NCBI GenBank assembly: GCA_947504195.1
Contig: CANNGN010000012.1
Location: 1-64,000, forward strand
Direction of reading: 5' to 3'
Length of the DNA: 64,000 bases
Origin: an uncultured Vibrio sp.
GTDB taxonomy: Bacteria > Pseudomonadota > Gammaproteobacteria > Enterobacterales > Vibrionaceae
This document shows, in pieces, positions 27,864-37,543 of the stretch (its first letter is position 1; each line of letters begins with the position of its first letter). The notes beneath the pieces are model-generated. The model saw only the letters and a program-made list of their open reading frames with translations, was not told the DNA's origin and did not search any database. A program made the position numbers and the translations under genes.

Positions 27864-28562
27864 CTATTGGTATTTTTTCCAATCAAACTCTAGCGAGTTC
27901 AGTACTTCCTGTATTTCCTCGGTTTGGAGTGTGTGTTTTTCTCTATTTTTAGGTGAACAGCGTACACTATCTATTTTTCCATTATTTGGAAGTGTTACTT
28001 TATCAAAATGGAAATGATCACAAATTTTATCGATTACTCGTTGTGGTTCGAGTTGTAACGATTCATAACAAAGAATGAGTACTAGTTCAGGGTTTTTCTG
28101 TTCTAATTCACTCCACTTTTTATAGTATTGATCCCACTCTAATAAATATTTCTCTTTCCAAACTGGATCAGAGAGCGATGACCAGTCTTGCTTTTTTCCC
28201 CAAGAGTACACACTTTCAAGCCAACTCTCAGGTGTTTTAAATAACACAATGTGGGGATGGTCATCTGGATATTTACACAAGTAATTTAATTCATGAATGG
28301 AGTTCACTTGGTAATAGTTAAGAAAAGATTCTCTATCCATGAAGATAGAGGATTTATCGTCCATTAATCGAAAGTGCTTGTGTGCCGGATGGTTTCTATA
28401 AGGGTCATAGGCATTTGAAACGTTGATAGATGTTTGTTTCAGTAATTGACATAAGTAGTTGGTCCCTGAGCGCTGTATGCCACTATGAGACAAGTCTGTA
28501 CGATTTAAGTTTTTATACTTAAATTTGAGCATAGACAGGTTATCAGCTAACACTCGCCTCAT
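27864..28562 (-). CDS. Sulfotransferase-like protein (accessory gene)
   Basis: A 232-residue protein that looks like a PAPS-dependent sulfotransferase or a related P-loop transferase. The N-terminal loop GIQRSGTNYL (about residues 28-37) matches the 5-prime phosphosulfate binding loop of bacterial sulfotransferases, and KTPESWLESVYSW (about 110-122) corresponds to the 3-prime phosphate segment; YESLQLEPQRVIDKICDHF near the C-terminus is typical of the fold. The substrate is unknown. ATG 28562 has AAAGGA at 6 bases; the ATG at 28577 is possible. It lies between pgpA and glnD, where I do not expect a gene in the core order, so it is probably acquired. Confidence 0.6.
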   Translation of the reverse strand: MRRVLADNLSMLKFKYKNLNRTDLSHSGIQRSGTNYLCQLLKQTSINVSNAYDPYRNHPAHKHFRLMDDKSSIFMDRESFLNYYQVNSIHELNYLCKYPDDHPHIVLFKTPESWLESVYSWGKKQDWSSLSDPVWKEKYLLEWDQYYKKWSELEQKNPELVLILCYESLQLEPQRVIDKICDHFHFDKVTLPNNGKIDSVRCSPKNREKHTLQTEEIQEVLNSLEFDWKKYQ

Positions 28563-28681
28563 GGACAATCCTTTCATTGAAACCGTTTCCTTTAAAATAG
28601 AATACCGTACCTTAAACGTACCACTACATATAAGATAGCTCAGTATATTTAATAATAGAAAAATATTTATGTGGCGAAATG

Positions 28682-31306
28682 TTAATTGGGTAATATTTCA
28701 GATACGTTTTCTATTATCATTTTGCTGAGAGATTGCTCTTGCTCTTCCGTTAGCCTTGTGTAGTCTTTGTTCGTTAAAATAAATAGATCTTCAGCCCTCT
28801 CCCCCAACGTTGAAATTTTTGCTCCATGAAGAACGAAATTATTTTCAGCAAACGTTGCCGCGACAGTCGCAAGTAACCCTGGCATATCAAGGGCGACAAG
28901 TTCCACCAATGTGTGTTTTTTTGTTTTCGTTGGTAAAAAATCTACTTTGGTTCTTACTTTAAAGTGTTGAAGGTTGCTAGGGGCACGGCGCGTTTTATTC
29001 AGAATCGGTTCTCCTTTTAGGATTGCCGATTCAATGTGTTCGATCAGTAAACTATGACGTTCAAGATCGATCGCTTCACCATGTTGGTCGAGGACCATAA
29101 AAGTATCGAGAACAAAGCCGTCTTTACTTGTCATAATTTGCGCATCGTGAACGTTAAGACCTCGACGATCTAGTTCAGCCACGATAGCGGCAAATAGTGC
29201 TCGTTGATCTTTGGTATAAACGAACACTTCGGTTCCACCACGCGTTGCTCTTTTACTCATTAAAATTAATGGTTTGTTATGGTCATCGTGATTAAGTATA
29301 TGAATACAATGCCAAGCAATTTGCTGGTGAGTGTGGCGAAGAAAGTAGTCGGCTTTAAATCGTTGCCATAACACTTCGATTTCACGAGCAGTAAACCCTT
29401 CTTTTCTTAATAAAGCAGAAGCAAGTTGCTGGTTATGACGAATTCGTTCGCGGACATCAACAGGGTTCTCCAACCCGCGTCGAAGTGCGCGTTTAGTCGA
29501 ATAGAATAATTCTGCTAGCAGTGTCCGTTTCCAACTGTTCCAAAGCTCAGGATTTGTTGCGCAAATATCAGATACGGTCAAGCAAACAAGACATTCCAAA
29601 TACTCTTCATCACGAACAGTTTTAGCAAATTCTATGATGACTTCTGGATCGTATATATCGCGCCGTTGTGCTGTTACAGACATGAGAAGGTGATTTTTAA
29701 CAAGCCATGACACTAGCTTCGCTTCTGGCTTTGATAAACCGTGTTGAATACAGAAGGTGTATGCTTCTAGTGCGCCGATCTCAGAGTGATCACCCCCTCT
29801 GCCTTTTCCAATATCATGAAATATTGCGGCTAAAATGAGTAAATCGCGACGTTTTAGCTTTGGAAATAATTCACAACAAATTGGGTGTTTTTCGTTGTTT
29901 GCAGGATCTGAGAAAACGTGCAGATTATTAAGTACTCGAATACTGTGTTCATCGACTGTGTAGACATGGAAAAGGTCAAACTGCATTTGACCAACAATAT
30001 GACTCCATTGAGGTAAATAAGCTGCTAACACGCCATGACGATGCATTAAGTCAAGAGCTTTAGTCAAACAGTTAGGGTGACGAATAAGCTCAATGAATTT
30101 GTCTCTTGCTTCAGGAATCGCACAAAGAAACTTAGTTAGGCGACGTCGAGCTGACCTTAGTTCACGCATGGTAGATGGCGTGATGCCCGTAATTGATGAG
30201 TCGTCAGCAATATGAATGAACATATCGAGAATTGTTTCTGGGTGGTCATTAAATAAATTATCAATTCGGCAGTCTATCAGCGCGCCACTACGCTGAAATT
30301 GGTCATTGATAATTTCAATATCCAAATCGTCTTCATCATGTAAGATCGCAAGGTCAAATAACTTAATGAGCATTTTATTGAGTTCGGCGACGCGACCTAA
30401 GGTACGATAGAACTCTTTCATCATTTTTTCGACAGCTTGGTTTCCTTCCCCAATAAACCCTAGGCGTCGAGCGACGGGTTCTTGGTGTAAGAAGGTTAAC
30501 CGGTTGTCATAGCGTTTTAATTCGAGATGAAGGGCAAAGCGCACTCGCCATAGGAAATCCTGACATTCACTTAATTCGCGGTACTCAGCATCGGTAAGAA
30601 AACCATATTTACTCATTTCAATCAGTGACGTGGCACCGAAATGACGACGTGCAATCCAACTTAGAGTGTGTATATCTCGTAAGCCACCGGGTGTTGATTT
30701 TATATCTGGTTCTAGGTTGTAAGTTGTATCGTGAAAGCGAGAGTGGCGTAAACGCTGTTCTTCGACTTTAGCCTGAAAAAACGTTTCTGTTGGCCAAAAC
30801 GATTCAGATAATATCATTAAAGTCATTTTATGAAAGTTGCTTTCACTACCGACAATAAAACGTGCTTCTTGAAGGTTGGTTGCTACCGACAGATCTTCTC
30901 TGCCAATTTCAGAGCATTGATTAATCGTGCGGACAGCATGGCCAATTTCAAGTCTCAAATCCCACAAGAAAGTGATAAAATCGCTCACCTTACTTTGTAT
31001 TTCAGGCGCTATTTCTTCTTTTGATAATATAAGAATGTCAATATCGGAAAGCGGGTGAAGTTCTTTACGTCCATAGCCACCAACGGCTACCAGACTGATA
31101 TCTTCAACGGTATCGAACCCAAAAAAACGCCATAAACGTATCAATATTTGGTCTACATATTCTGCACGACCATAAACTAAATCAGTAACCGATTGTCGGT
31201 TAGAGAACAGGTCCTTCTGATGCTCTCCAAATTTGTCGAGCTCGTCTTTGAGTTTAGAGGTTGTGATGTCAGCATCAGGTATAGTCGACGGCGTTTGATA
31301 AAGCAT
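28682..31306 (-). CDS. glnD: Bifunctional [protein-PII] uridylyltransferase/uridylyl-removing enzyme
   Basis: Primary nitrogen sensor: uridylylates PII (GlnB) under low glutamine and removes UMP under high glutamine. 874 residues with all domains: nucleotidyltransferase (VGGYGRKELHPLSDIDIL, about 75-92), HD hydrolase (IFHDIGKGRGGDHSEIG, about 485-505) and two C-terminal ACT domains that bind glutamine (EVFVYTKDQRALFAA and LVELVALDMPGLLATVA). Its target glnB is in this same window at 53917. Shared terminator with map downstream of the map stop. Confidence 0.97.
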   Translation of the reverse strand: MLYQTPSTIPDADITTSKLKDELDKFGEHQKDLFSNRQSVTDLVYGRAEYVDQILIRLWRFFGFDTVEDISLVAVGGYGRKELHPLSDIDILILSKEEIAPEIQSKVSDFITFLWDLRLEIGHAVRTINQCSEIGREDLSVATNLQEARFIVGSESNFHKMTLMILSESFWPTETFFQAKVEEQRLRHSRFHDTTYNLEPDIKSTPGGLRDIHTLSWIARRHFGATSLIEMSKYGFLTDAEYRELSECQDFLWRVRFALHLELKRYDNRLTFLHQEPVARRLGFIGEGNQAVEKMMKEFYRTLGRVAELNKMLIKLFDLAILHDEDDLDIEIINDQFQRSGALIDCRIDNLFNDHPETILDMFIHIADDSSITGITPSTMRELRSARRRLTKFLCAIPEARDKFIELIRHPNCLTKALDLMHRHGVLAAYLPQWSHIVGQMQFDLFHVYTVDEHSIRVLNNLHVFSDPANNEKHPICCELFPKLKRRDLLILAAIFHDIGKGRGGDHSEIGALEAYTFCIQHGLSKPEAKLVSWLVKNHLLMSVTAQRRDIYDPEVIIEFAKTVRDEEYLECLVCLTVSDICATNPELWNSWKRTLLAELFYSTKRALRRGLENPVDVRERIRHNQQLASALLRKEGFTAREIEVLWQRFKADYFLRHTHQQIAWHCIHILNHDDHNKPLILMSKRATRGGTEVFVYTKDQRALFAAIVAELDRRGLNVHDAQIMTSKDGFVLDTFMVLDQHGEAIDLERHSLLIEHIESAILKGEPILNKTRRAPSNLQHFKVRTKVDFLPTKTKKHTLVELVALDMPGLLATVAATFAENNFVLHGAKISTLGERAEDLFILTNKDYTRLTEEQEQSLSKMIIENVSEILPN

Positions 31307-31363
31307 GATTCGAGTCCGTAGATGAGTAAAAAACTAAGTGAGTAACTTATCAAAGATAGCACT

Positions 31364-31397
31364 AAAAAAAAATCCCTGCTCAATCAGGGATTTTTTA
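31364..31397. terminator. Terminator between map and glnD
   Basis: AAAAAATCCCTG pairs with CAGGGATTTTTT over CTCAAT (about 31366-31396). Both genes lie on the minus strand, so it ends the map message before glnD. Confidence 0.88.
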
Positions 31398-31409
31398 TGT
31401 CATGGTGAA

Positions 31410-32252
31410 TTAAGAATTTTTCATTATTCGCGGGATAGTTTCGTCTTTTCGTAAAGTGAGTACTTCACACCCTGTCGCAGTGACTAATAACGTATGTTCC
31501 CATTGAGCGGAGTTTTTTCCGTCAGCGGTATAGACTGTCCAGTTATCTTCATCATCTAAACGACAACCGAATTTTCCTGCGTTAATCATAGGCTCAATAG
31601 TAAATGTCATGCCTTCCCTAAGAACGGTTTTATCTCCGTTACGGTAATGCACAACTTGTGGTTCCTCGTGAAATTTATCTCCGATACCGTGGCCGCAATA
31701 ATCCTTAACAATAGAAAACTTAGTGCGAGGGTTATTTTTATTGTTAGTTTTTATGTATTTTTCTATTGCAGTACCGATTTCTCCAAGTTTCGCTCCGGGT
31801 TTTACTTGTTTCATCCCAATATAAAGAGCTTCTTGTGCAACAATGGAGAGACGTTTATCTTCTGGCGACACTTCGCCAATGAGAAACATGCGAGAAGTAT
31901 CGCCATGATAACCATCTTTAATCACAGTAATATCAATGTTGAGGATATCACCATCTTTTAATACGGCAGGGCGACTAATTTGACCAAAGGTCGAGTCTTT
32001 TGTTGCCGGTATTCCATGACAAATAATGTGATTAATCGAGGTGCAAATCGATTTTGGGAAACCATGATAATCCAAAGGAGCAGGAATTGCGCCTTGAACT
32101 TCTGTAATATATTTATGACAGATTTGATCAAGTTCTTCTGTTGTTACGCCAGCTTTAACGTAGGGTTCGATCATTTCTAGTACGTCAGCGGCAAGTTTGC
32201 CTGCAACACGCATTTTTTCGATCTCTTGGGCTGTTTTTATTTTAACTGACAT
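31410..32252 (-). CDS. map: Methionine aminopeptidase, type I
   Basis: Removes the initiator methionine from nascent proteins. 280 residues, about 15 longer than the E. coli enzyme because of small insertions near KDSTFGQISRP and KTNNKNNP. Metal ligands are all in place: DITVIKDGYHGDTSRMF (two Asp), CGHGIGDKFHEEP (His), FTIEPM (Glu) and SAQWEHTLLV (Glu). Divergent from rpsB, the standard arrangement in gamma-proteobacteria. Confidence 0.96.
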   Translation of the reverse strand: MSVKIKTAQEIEKMRVAGKLAADVLEMIEPYVKAGVTTEELDQICHKYITEVQGAIPAPLDYHGFPKSICTSINHIICHGIPATKDSTFGQISRPAVLKDGDILNIDITVIKDGYHGDTSRMFLIGEVSPEDKRLSIVAQEALYIGMKQVKPGAKLGEIGTAIEKYIKTNNKNNPRTKFSIVKDYCGHGIGDKFHEEPQVVHYRNGDKTVLREGMTFTIEPMINAGKFGCRLDDEDNWTVYTADGKNSAQWEHTLLVTATGCEVLTLRKDETIPRIMKNS

Positions 32253-32470
32253 AGGTATTCTCTAATTTTTCGGGGACACTTAAAGTGCAAACTGATGTAT
32301 TGTAGCAATCGACCGAATGATCGCAACAAATCTAATGTGAATATAGCAAATATCAGCAGTTGCTAACCTTATGTTTCGCTATTTTTTACTAGCCAAAATG
32401 CTGTGAAATATGATATAAAGCGCGCCGGAATAGATTGCGTATCTCTAATGTGCGTTACGTGATTTTTCCA
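32253..32470 (+). promoter_or_regulatory. map/rpsB divergent region with rpsB promoter
   Basis: TATAAA at 32414-32419 followed by the GC-rich discriminator GCGCGCCGG is a likely -10 of a growth-rate-regulated ribosomal promoter. The -35 is not clear. Transcription from about 32427 gives a leader of roughly 155 bases to rpsB. Confidence 0.5.
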
Positions 32471-32500
32471 CACACACTAATTGTAAATCACACACATTTC

Positions 32501-32582
32501 GTCACGTGTTCCGGGGTGCTCTCAATTTAGAGGGTCGGATGCATGGGAAATGTGGAGGCCTAACCCCATAGAGGATTTTAAA
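32501..32582 (+). ncRNA. rpsB mRNA leader (S2 autoregulatory element, t44-like)
   Basis: The leader contains the conserved blocks CCGGGGTGCT, GGGTCGGAT and GTGGAGGCCTAACCCC just before the rpsB start, as in the leader known as t44 in Enterobacteria. GGGGT (32513-32517) can pair with ACCCC (32563-32567). This element lets ribosomal protein S2 repress its own rpsB-tsf mRNA. Boundaries are approximate. Confidence 0.78.
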
Positions 32583-33311
32583 ATGGCAACTGTATCAATG
32601 CGCGATATGCTTAAAGCTGGTGTTCACTTCGGTCACCAAACTCGTTACTGGAACCCAAAAATGAAACCATTCATTTTTGGTGCTCGTAGCAAAGTTCATA
32701 TCATCAACCTAGAACAAACTGTACCAATGTTTAACGACGCTCTTGCTGAGCTTGCTAAAATCGGCGAGAAAAAAGGTAAAGTTTTATTTGTAGGTACTAA
32801 ACGCGCAGCATCTGAAGCTGTTAAAGAAGCAGCTATTGCGAGCAACCAATACTACGTTAACAACCGCTGGTTAGGTGGTATGTTGACTAACTGGAAAACT
32901 GTTCGTCAGTCAATCAAACGTCTTAAAGAACTAGAAGCTCAGTCTTCTGATGGTACTTTTGATAAGCTAACTAAGAAAGAAGCTCTAATGCGTACTCGCG
33001 AAATGGAGAAGCTTGAGAAGTCTCTTGGTGGTATCAAAGATATGGGTGGTCTACCTGACGCTCTATTTATCATCGACGCAGATCACGAGCACATCGCGAT
33101 TAAAGAAGCGAACAATCTAGGCATTCCAGTAATTTCTGTTGTAGATACCAACTCTAACCCAGATGGTGTTGACTTCATTATTCCTGGTAACGATGATGCT
33201 ATCCGCGCTGTTCAACTATACTTGAATGCTGCAGCAGCATCTATCAGCGAAGGTCGTAACAAAGACGTCGTAGCAGTAGCTGACAAAGATGGTTTCGTTG
33301 AAGCTGAATAA
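32583..33311 (+). CDS. rpsB: 30S ribosomal protein S2
   Basis: Small-subunit ribosomal protein S2, 242 residues, complete. Signatures: [46 protein letters not shown] and [19 protein letters not shown]. The ATG at 32583 follows GAGG at 32571 in the S2-binding leader; the longer frame from 32550 is leader RNA. Codon use is strongly biased, as expected for a highly expressed gene. Operon with tsf. Confidence 0.98.
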   Translation: MATVSMRDMLKAGVHFGHQTRYWNPKMKPFIFGARSKVHIINLEQTVPMFNDALAELAKIGEKKGKVLFVGTKRAASEAVKEAAIASNQYYVNNRWLGGMLTNWKTVRQSIKRLKELEAQSSDGTFDKLTKKEALMRTREMEKLEKSLGGIKDMGGLPDALFIIDADHEHIAIKEANNLGIPVISVVDTNSNPDGVDFIIPGNDDAIRAVQLYLNAAAASISEGRNKDVVAVADKDGFVEAE

Positions 33312-33377
33312 TTAGCGGCTCCGAATCATACTTTATTTTTGTTTATTTTTAGCATTAATAAGGTAAAAGTTAGTATT

Positions 33378-33406
33378 GGGGGCCATAAGATCGGCCCCTG
33401 ATTTTT
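33378..33406 (+). terminator. Attenuator-like hairpin between rpsB and tsf
   Basis: GGGGCC (33379-33384) pairs with GGCCCC (33393-33398) over 8 bases, followed by TGATTTTT. It may lower tsf transcription relative to rpsB. Confidence 0.6.
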
Positions 33407-33438
33407 ATCTCATCCAGAATTTAGTCGAGGAATATAGA

Positions 33439-34284
33439 ATGGCTGTAACTGCTGCTCTAGTTAAAGAACTGCGCGACCGTACCGGCGCGGGCATGATGGA
33501 ATGTAAGAAAGCGCTTGTTGAAACTGAAGGTAATGTTGAACTAGCGATTGAAAACATGCGTAAAAGTGGTGCTGCAAAAGCTGCTAAAAAAGCAGGTAAT
33601 ACAGCGGCTGAAGGTACTATCATCATCAAACAAGGTGAAGGCGTTGCTGCTCTTGTAGAAGTAAACTGTCAAACAGACTTTGTTGCTAAAGATGGTAGCT
33701 TTGTTGCATTCGCAAATGAAGTTGCTGACGCTGCGTTAGCGGGCAAAGCATCAATCGAAGAGCTACAAGCTCAATTCGAAGATGCTCGTATCGCACTTGT
33801 TGCGAAAATTGGTGAAAACATCAATGTTCGTCGTGTAGAGTATGTTGAAGGCGAAGCTATCGCAACTTACCGTCACGGTGAGCGTATCGGTGTTGTTGTT
33901 GCTGGTACTGCAAGTGACGAAGAAACGCTTAAGCACATTGCTATGCATGTTGCTGCATCACGTCCAGAATATGTTAACCCTTCTGACGTTCCAGCTGAAG
34001 TTGTTGCTAAAGAGCGTGCAGTTCAAGTTGATATTGCAATGAACGAAGGTAAGCCACAAGCGATCGCTGAGAAAATGGTTGAAGGCCGTATGAAGAAATT
34101 CACTGGTGAAGTTTCTCTGACTGGTCAAGCATTTGTTATGGAACCAAAGAAATCTGTTGGTGATGTTCTGAAAGAGAAAGGTGCAACTGTAAGCACTTTT
34201 GTTCGCCTAGAAGTAGGTGAAGGAATTCAGAAAGACGAAGGCATGAGCTTTGCTGAAGAAGTAGCAATGGTAACAAAAGGCTAA
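33439..34284 (+). CDS. tsf: Elongation factor Ts
   Basis: Guanine nucleotide exchange factor for EF-Tu, 281 residues. N-terminal [20 protein letters not shown] with [11 protein letters not shown] is the signature, followed by [13 protein letters not shown] and [12 protein letters not shown] core regions. The ATG at 33439 has GAGG at about 33427 and matches the family start. Codon bias is strong. Strong terminator after the gene. Confidence 0.98.
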   Translation: MAVTAALVKELRDRTGAGMMECKKALVETEGNVELAIENMRKSGAAKAAKKAGNTAAEGTIIIKQGEGVAALVEVNCQTDFVAKDGSFVAFANEVADAALAGKASIEELQAQFEDARIALVAKIGENINVRRVEYVEGEAIATYRHGERIGVVVAGTASDEETLKHIAMHVAASRPEYVNPSDVPAEVVAKERAVQVDIAMNEGKPQAIAEKMVEGRMKKFTGEVSLTGQAFVMEPKKSVGDVLKEKGATVSTFVRLEVGEGIQKDEGMSFAEEVAMVTKG

Positions 34285-34308
34285 TTGTAGTCATTGCGTA
34301 TAAATTAG

Positions 34309-34337
34309 AGACCGTAGCCTAGAGCTGCGGTCTTTTT
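34309..34337 (+). terminator. Terminator after tsf
   Basis: AGACCGTAGC pairs with GCTGCGGTCT (one G-U) over 5 bases, then a T run. Confidence 0.88.
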
Positions 34338-34476
34338 ACGACTAACGTAGTCAGATGTTAATCGTGATGCATCGAATTTTGTTTAATCGAGCGTTGTCTG
34401 TTGGCAATTTGTTCGCAGTACTAAAAATTCAATCCATGACGGTTAATAACAACTCTCTTAATTGAAGGTAAACTCC

Positions 34477-35202
34477 ATGACGACGAATCCTAAACCCACA
34501 TATCAACGTATTTTATTAAAACTTAGTGGCGAAGCATTACAAGGCGACGAAGGTTTTGGTATTGATCCAACTATATTGGATCGTATGGCACAGGAAGTTA
34601 AAGAACTGGTTGAACTTGGTGTTCAAGTCGGTGTGGTGATTGGTGGCGGAAATCTATTCCGTGGTGCCGGCCTAGCACAAGCTGGTATGAACCGTGTTGT
34701 TGGCGACCATATGGGTATGCTTGCAACAGTTATGAATGGTCTAGCAATGCGAGATGCGTTACATCGTGCCTATGTGAATGCTCGTGTTATGTCAGCGATT
34801 CAACTTAAAGGTGTATGTGATGACTACAACTGGGCAGATGCTATTAGTCAGTTGCGTCAAGGTCGTGTTGTTATTTTCTCTGCCGGGACTGGTAATCCAT
34901 TTTTCACGACAGACTCAGCGGCTTGTTTACGTGGTATCGAAATAGAAGCGGATATTGTTTTAAAGGCAACTAAAGTTGATGGTGTTTACACCGCAGATCC
35001 TGTTGCTAACCCTGATGCCGTTTTGTGTGATAAGCTGAGTTATAATGAAGTTCTTGATAAAGAATTGAAAGTTATGGATTTAGCTGCTTTCACTCTAGCT
35101 CGTGACCATAATATGCCGATTCGAGTTTTTAATATGAATAAACCAGGTGCGTTACGTCGAGTCGTTATGGGTGAGGCTGAAGGCACTTTGATTGCTGAGT
35201 AA
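34477..35202 (+). CDS. pyrH: Uridylate kinase
   Basis: UMP kinase, phosphorylates UMP to UDP in pyrimidine synthesis; hexameric, GTP-activated and UTP-inhibited. 241 residues. [38 protein letters not shown] and [13 protein letters not shown] are typical. ATG 34477 after GAAGG is selected; the upstream TTG at 34462 is unlikely. It is followed by frr with a 69-base gap. Confidence 0.97.
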   Translation: MTTNPKPTYQRILLKLSGEALQGDEGFGIDPTILDRMAQEVKELVELGVQVGVVIGGGNLFRGAGLAQAGMNRVVGDHMGMLATVMNGLAMRDALHRAYVNARVMSAIQLKGVCDDYNWADAISQLRQGRVVIFSAGTGNPFFTTDSAACLRGIEIEADIVLKATKVDGVYTADPVANPDAVLCDKLSYNEVLDKELKVMDLAAFTLARDHNMPIRVFNMNKPGALRRVVMGEAEGTLIAE

Positions 35203-35271
35203 TTAACACTCTGTGATCAGTAAGAGCGCGACAGCATAAGCAAGAAATAGATATAAGATAAAGGTGACATA

Positions 35272-35829
35272 GTGATTAATGAGATAAAAAATGATGCACA
35301 AGAACGCATGGATAAAAGCGTCGATGCTCTGAAAAACAGCTTGTCGAAAGTTCGAACTGGCCGTGCGCATCCAAGTCTTCTAGCGGGTATTTCAGTTGAA
35401 TACTACGGTGCTTCTACTCCTCTAAACCAAGTTGCAAACGTTATGGCAGAAGATGCACGTACATTAACGATTACCGTTTTTGATAGCGAGCTTACGCCAA
35501 AAGTAGAAAAAGCGATTATGGCATCAGATTTAGGTTTAAATCCAATGTCGGCCGGTACCGTTATTCGTGTTCCAATTCCTGCGCTAACTGAAGAACGTCG
35601 TAAAGACCTTGTTAAAATTGTTCGTGGCGAAGCTGAAAGTGGCCGAGTTGCTGTACGTAACATACGTCGTGATGCGAACGGTGACTTTAAAGCGTTACTT
35701 AAAGAAAAAGAAATTTCTGAAGATGAAGATCGCAGAGCGCAAGAGGAAATTCAAAAATTAACCGATATCGCGGTTAAGAAAATCGATGACGTCTTAAGTG
35801 CAAAAGAAAAAGAGCTAATGGAAATTTAG
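35272..35829 (+). CDS. frr: Ribosome recycling factor
   Basis: Splits post-termination ribosomes together with EF-G. 185 residues, exact family length. Motifs: [44 protein letters not shown] and [13 protein letters not shown]. The start is GTG at 35272, preceded by AAGGTGA; no ATG is available nearby and the family N-terminus begins here. An imperfect terminator follows. Confidence 0.97.
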   Translation: MINEIKNDAQERMDKSVDALKNSLSKVRTGRAHPSLLAGISVEYYGASTPLNQVANVMAEDARTLTITVFDSELTPKVEKAIMASDLGLNPMSAGTVIRVPIPALTEERRKDLVKIVRGEAESGRVAVRNIRRDANGDFKALLKEKEISEDEDRRAQEEIQKLTDIAVKKIDDVLSAKEKELMEI

Positions 35830-35846
35830 TTCATTTTTAATATGAG

Positions 35847-35880
35847 GCAGCGCTGGTATAAACAACTCAGCGCTGTTTTA
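35847..35880 (+). terminator. Possible terminator between frr and uppS
   Basis: Two copies of the self-complementary CAGCGCTG (35848-35855 and 35868-35875) can pair over a 12-base loop, followed by TTTTA. The T tract is short. Confidence 0.5.
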
Positions 35881-35911
35881 CTATTCCATTCAATCTATTC
35901 AAAAGTCCCTT

Positions 35912-36670
35912 ATGCAAAACGTTCAATCGTTACCTGATGATGCTCTTCCCAAACATATTGCCGTTATTATGGATGGTAATGGGCGTTGGGCGAAAGAAAA
36001 AGGTAAACCTCGTGTCTTTGGCCATAAAAATGGTGTTAGAGCGGTTCGTAAAACCATTGCTTCTTCTGCGAGGCTTGGAGTTCAAGCTGTAACTCTATTT
36101 GCGTTTAGCAGCGAAAATTGGCGACGACCACAAGATGAAGTGGGCGTATTGATGGAGCTGTTTCTTTCCGTCCTTGCGAGCGAAGTGAAAAAGCTCCATA
36201 AAAATAACCTTCGTTTGAGAGTTATAGGTAATACATCTCGGTTTAGTGACAAGCTTCAAGCTAAGATAGCCCAAGCAGAGCAAATGACGAGTGACAATAC
36301 TGGGATGGTTGTGAATATCGCTGCAAATTACGGTGGTAAGTGGGATATTACCTCGGCCACACAGCAAATTGCCGCTCTTGTCAGTGATGGGAAGATACAG
36401 CCATCGGAAATAAGTGAAGAGTTGGTACAACAGTTCTTAACGATGAGCGATCTACCAGAAGTCGATTTACTTATTCGTACTGGTGGAGAGCGTCGGATCA
36501 GTAACTTTATGCTTTGGCAAATGGCCTATGCTGAACTCTACTTTACAGATGTTTATTGGCCTGATTTTGATGAAGATAATTTGGTTGAAGCGGTGACTTG
36601 GTTTGTCAATCGAGAGAGGCGTTTTGGTTGCACTGGTGACCAAGTAAAAGCATTAATGGATAAAAAATAA
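35912..36670 (+). CDS. uppS: Undecaprenyl diphosphate synthase
   Basis: cis-Prenyltransferase that extends farnesyl diphosphate to the C55 carrier lipid for peptidoglycan and O-antigen synthesis. 252 residues. Catalytic Asp21 lies in [49 protein letters not shown] and the C-terminal YWPDFDE are conserved. It heads the uppS-cdsA-dxr-rseP-bamA envelope cluster. Confidence 0.97.
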   Translation: MQNVQSLPDDALPKHIAVIMDGNGRWAKEKGKPRVFGHKNGVRAVRKTIASSARLGVQAVTLFAFSSENWRRPQDEVGVLMELFLSVLASEVKKLHKNNLRLRVIGNTSRFSDKLQAKIAQAEQMTSDNTGMVVNIAANYGGKWDITSATQQIAALVSDGKIQPSEISEELVQQFLTMSDLPEVDLLIRTGGERRISNFMLWQMAYAELYFTDVYWPDFDEDNLVEAVTWFVNRERRFGCTGDQVKALMDKK

Positions 36671-36681
36671 AGGTTTAGGAT

Positions 36682-37527
36682 TTGAAACAACGAATAATTA
36701 CCGCCTTGGTTCTTGCTCCTCTTATAATCTTGGGGATTTTTAAACTGCCTTTTGTCGCTTTTGTCGCCTTTATTGCAGCAATAACTTTGATAGGGTTTTG
36801 GGAGTGGTCGCAGTTTGTTGGCGGTTCTTCAAGAAAAGTGGCGATGATTCCTGGTGCTGCCTTGGGATTGATACTTGTTATTTTTGCTTATCCCCAACTC
36901 TCTTTTTCTCATTCAATTTCCGCTTTCCATCAAGTACTTCTTACTATTGGTGTTATTTGGTGGATTTGGGCAAGCTATGCAGCATTAAATTTTCCTAGCT
37001 CCTCTCTATGTTGGGAGAAGAAAATAACGCTTAAGCATTTATTTGGGCTTCTCACTCTATTGCCCTTTTTCTGGAGTGTTGTTTTGCTACGTTCAGAAGG
37101 TTTGGACAATGACCCATCTCATGGTGCCAAACTTGTTTTGTTCGTTTGCTTAGTTGTTTGGACTGCTGATAGCGCTGCTTATTTTACTGGTCGCCGATTT
37201 GGTAAACGTAAAATGGCACCGAATGTCAGCCCTAATAAAACTATCGAAGGCCTAATTGGTGGAGTTGTCGCTGCGGTCTTCATTGGCTGGATTGTTGCTC
37301 ATTGGTTTGATATCCATTTTTCAAATTACCTTGTTATGGTTATAACGATTCTAATGACTGTTGTTTTATCGGTATTAGGTGATTTGGTTGAAAGCATGTT
37401 CAAACGAGTTTCTGGAATTAAAGACAGCGGTTCTTTGATTCCTGGCCATGGCGGTATATTGGATAGAATCGATAGCTTAACATCTGCTTTCCCAGTATTT
37501 GCTTTCCTTTATTTCCTGCTTAGCTAA
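36682..37527 (+). CDS. cdsA: Phosphatidate cytidylyltransferase
   Basis: Makes CDP-diacylglycerol, the branch-point of phospholipid synthesis, in the inner membrane. 281 residues with about seven or eight hydrophobic segments and the signature [20 protein letters not shown] plus [12 protein letters not shown]. The start is TTG at 36682, with AGGA at 36677; no ATG occurs before the first membrane segment, so the TTG is well supported. It follows uppS by 11 bases. Confidence 0.95.
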   Translation: MKQRIITALVLAPLIILGIFKLPFVAFVAFIAAITLIGFWEWSQFVGGSSRKVAMIPGAALGLILVIFAYPQLSFSHSISAFHQVLLTIGVIWWIWASYAALNFPSSSLCWEKKITLKHLFGLLTLLPFFWSVVLLRSEGLDNDPSHGAKLVLFVCLVVWTADSAAYFTGRRFGKRKMAPNVSPNKTIEGLIGGVVAAVFIGWIVAHWFDIHFSNYLVMVITILMTVVLSVLGDLVESMFKRVSGIKDSGSLIPGHGGILDRIDSLTSAFPVFAFLYFLLS

Positions 37528-37543
37528 CCGAACCGAGAGTATT

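Noticed and set aside
28583-28595. GAAACGGTTTC palindrome before the sulfotransferase-like gene as a LacI-type operator
   Set aside because: Short, odd-centred and overlapping the possible ribosome-binding site; no regulator gene nearby.
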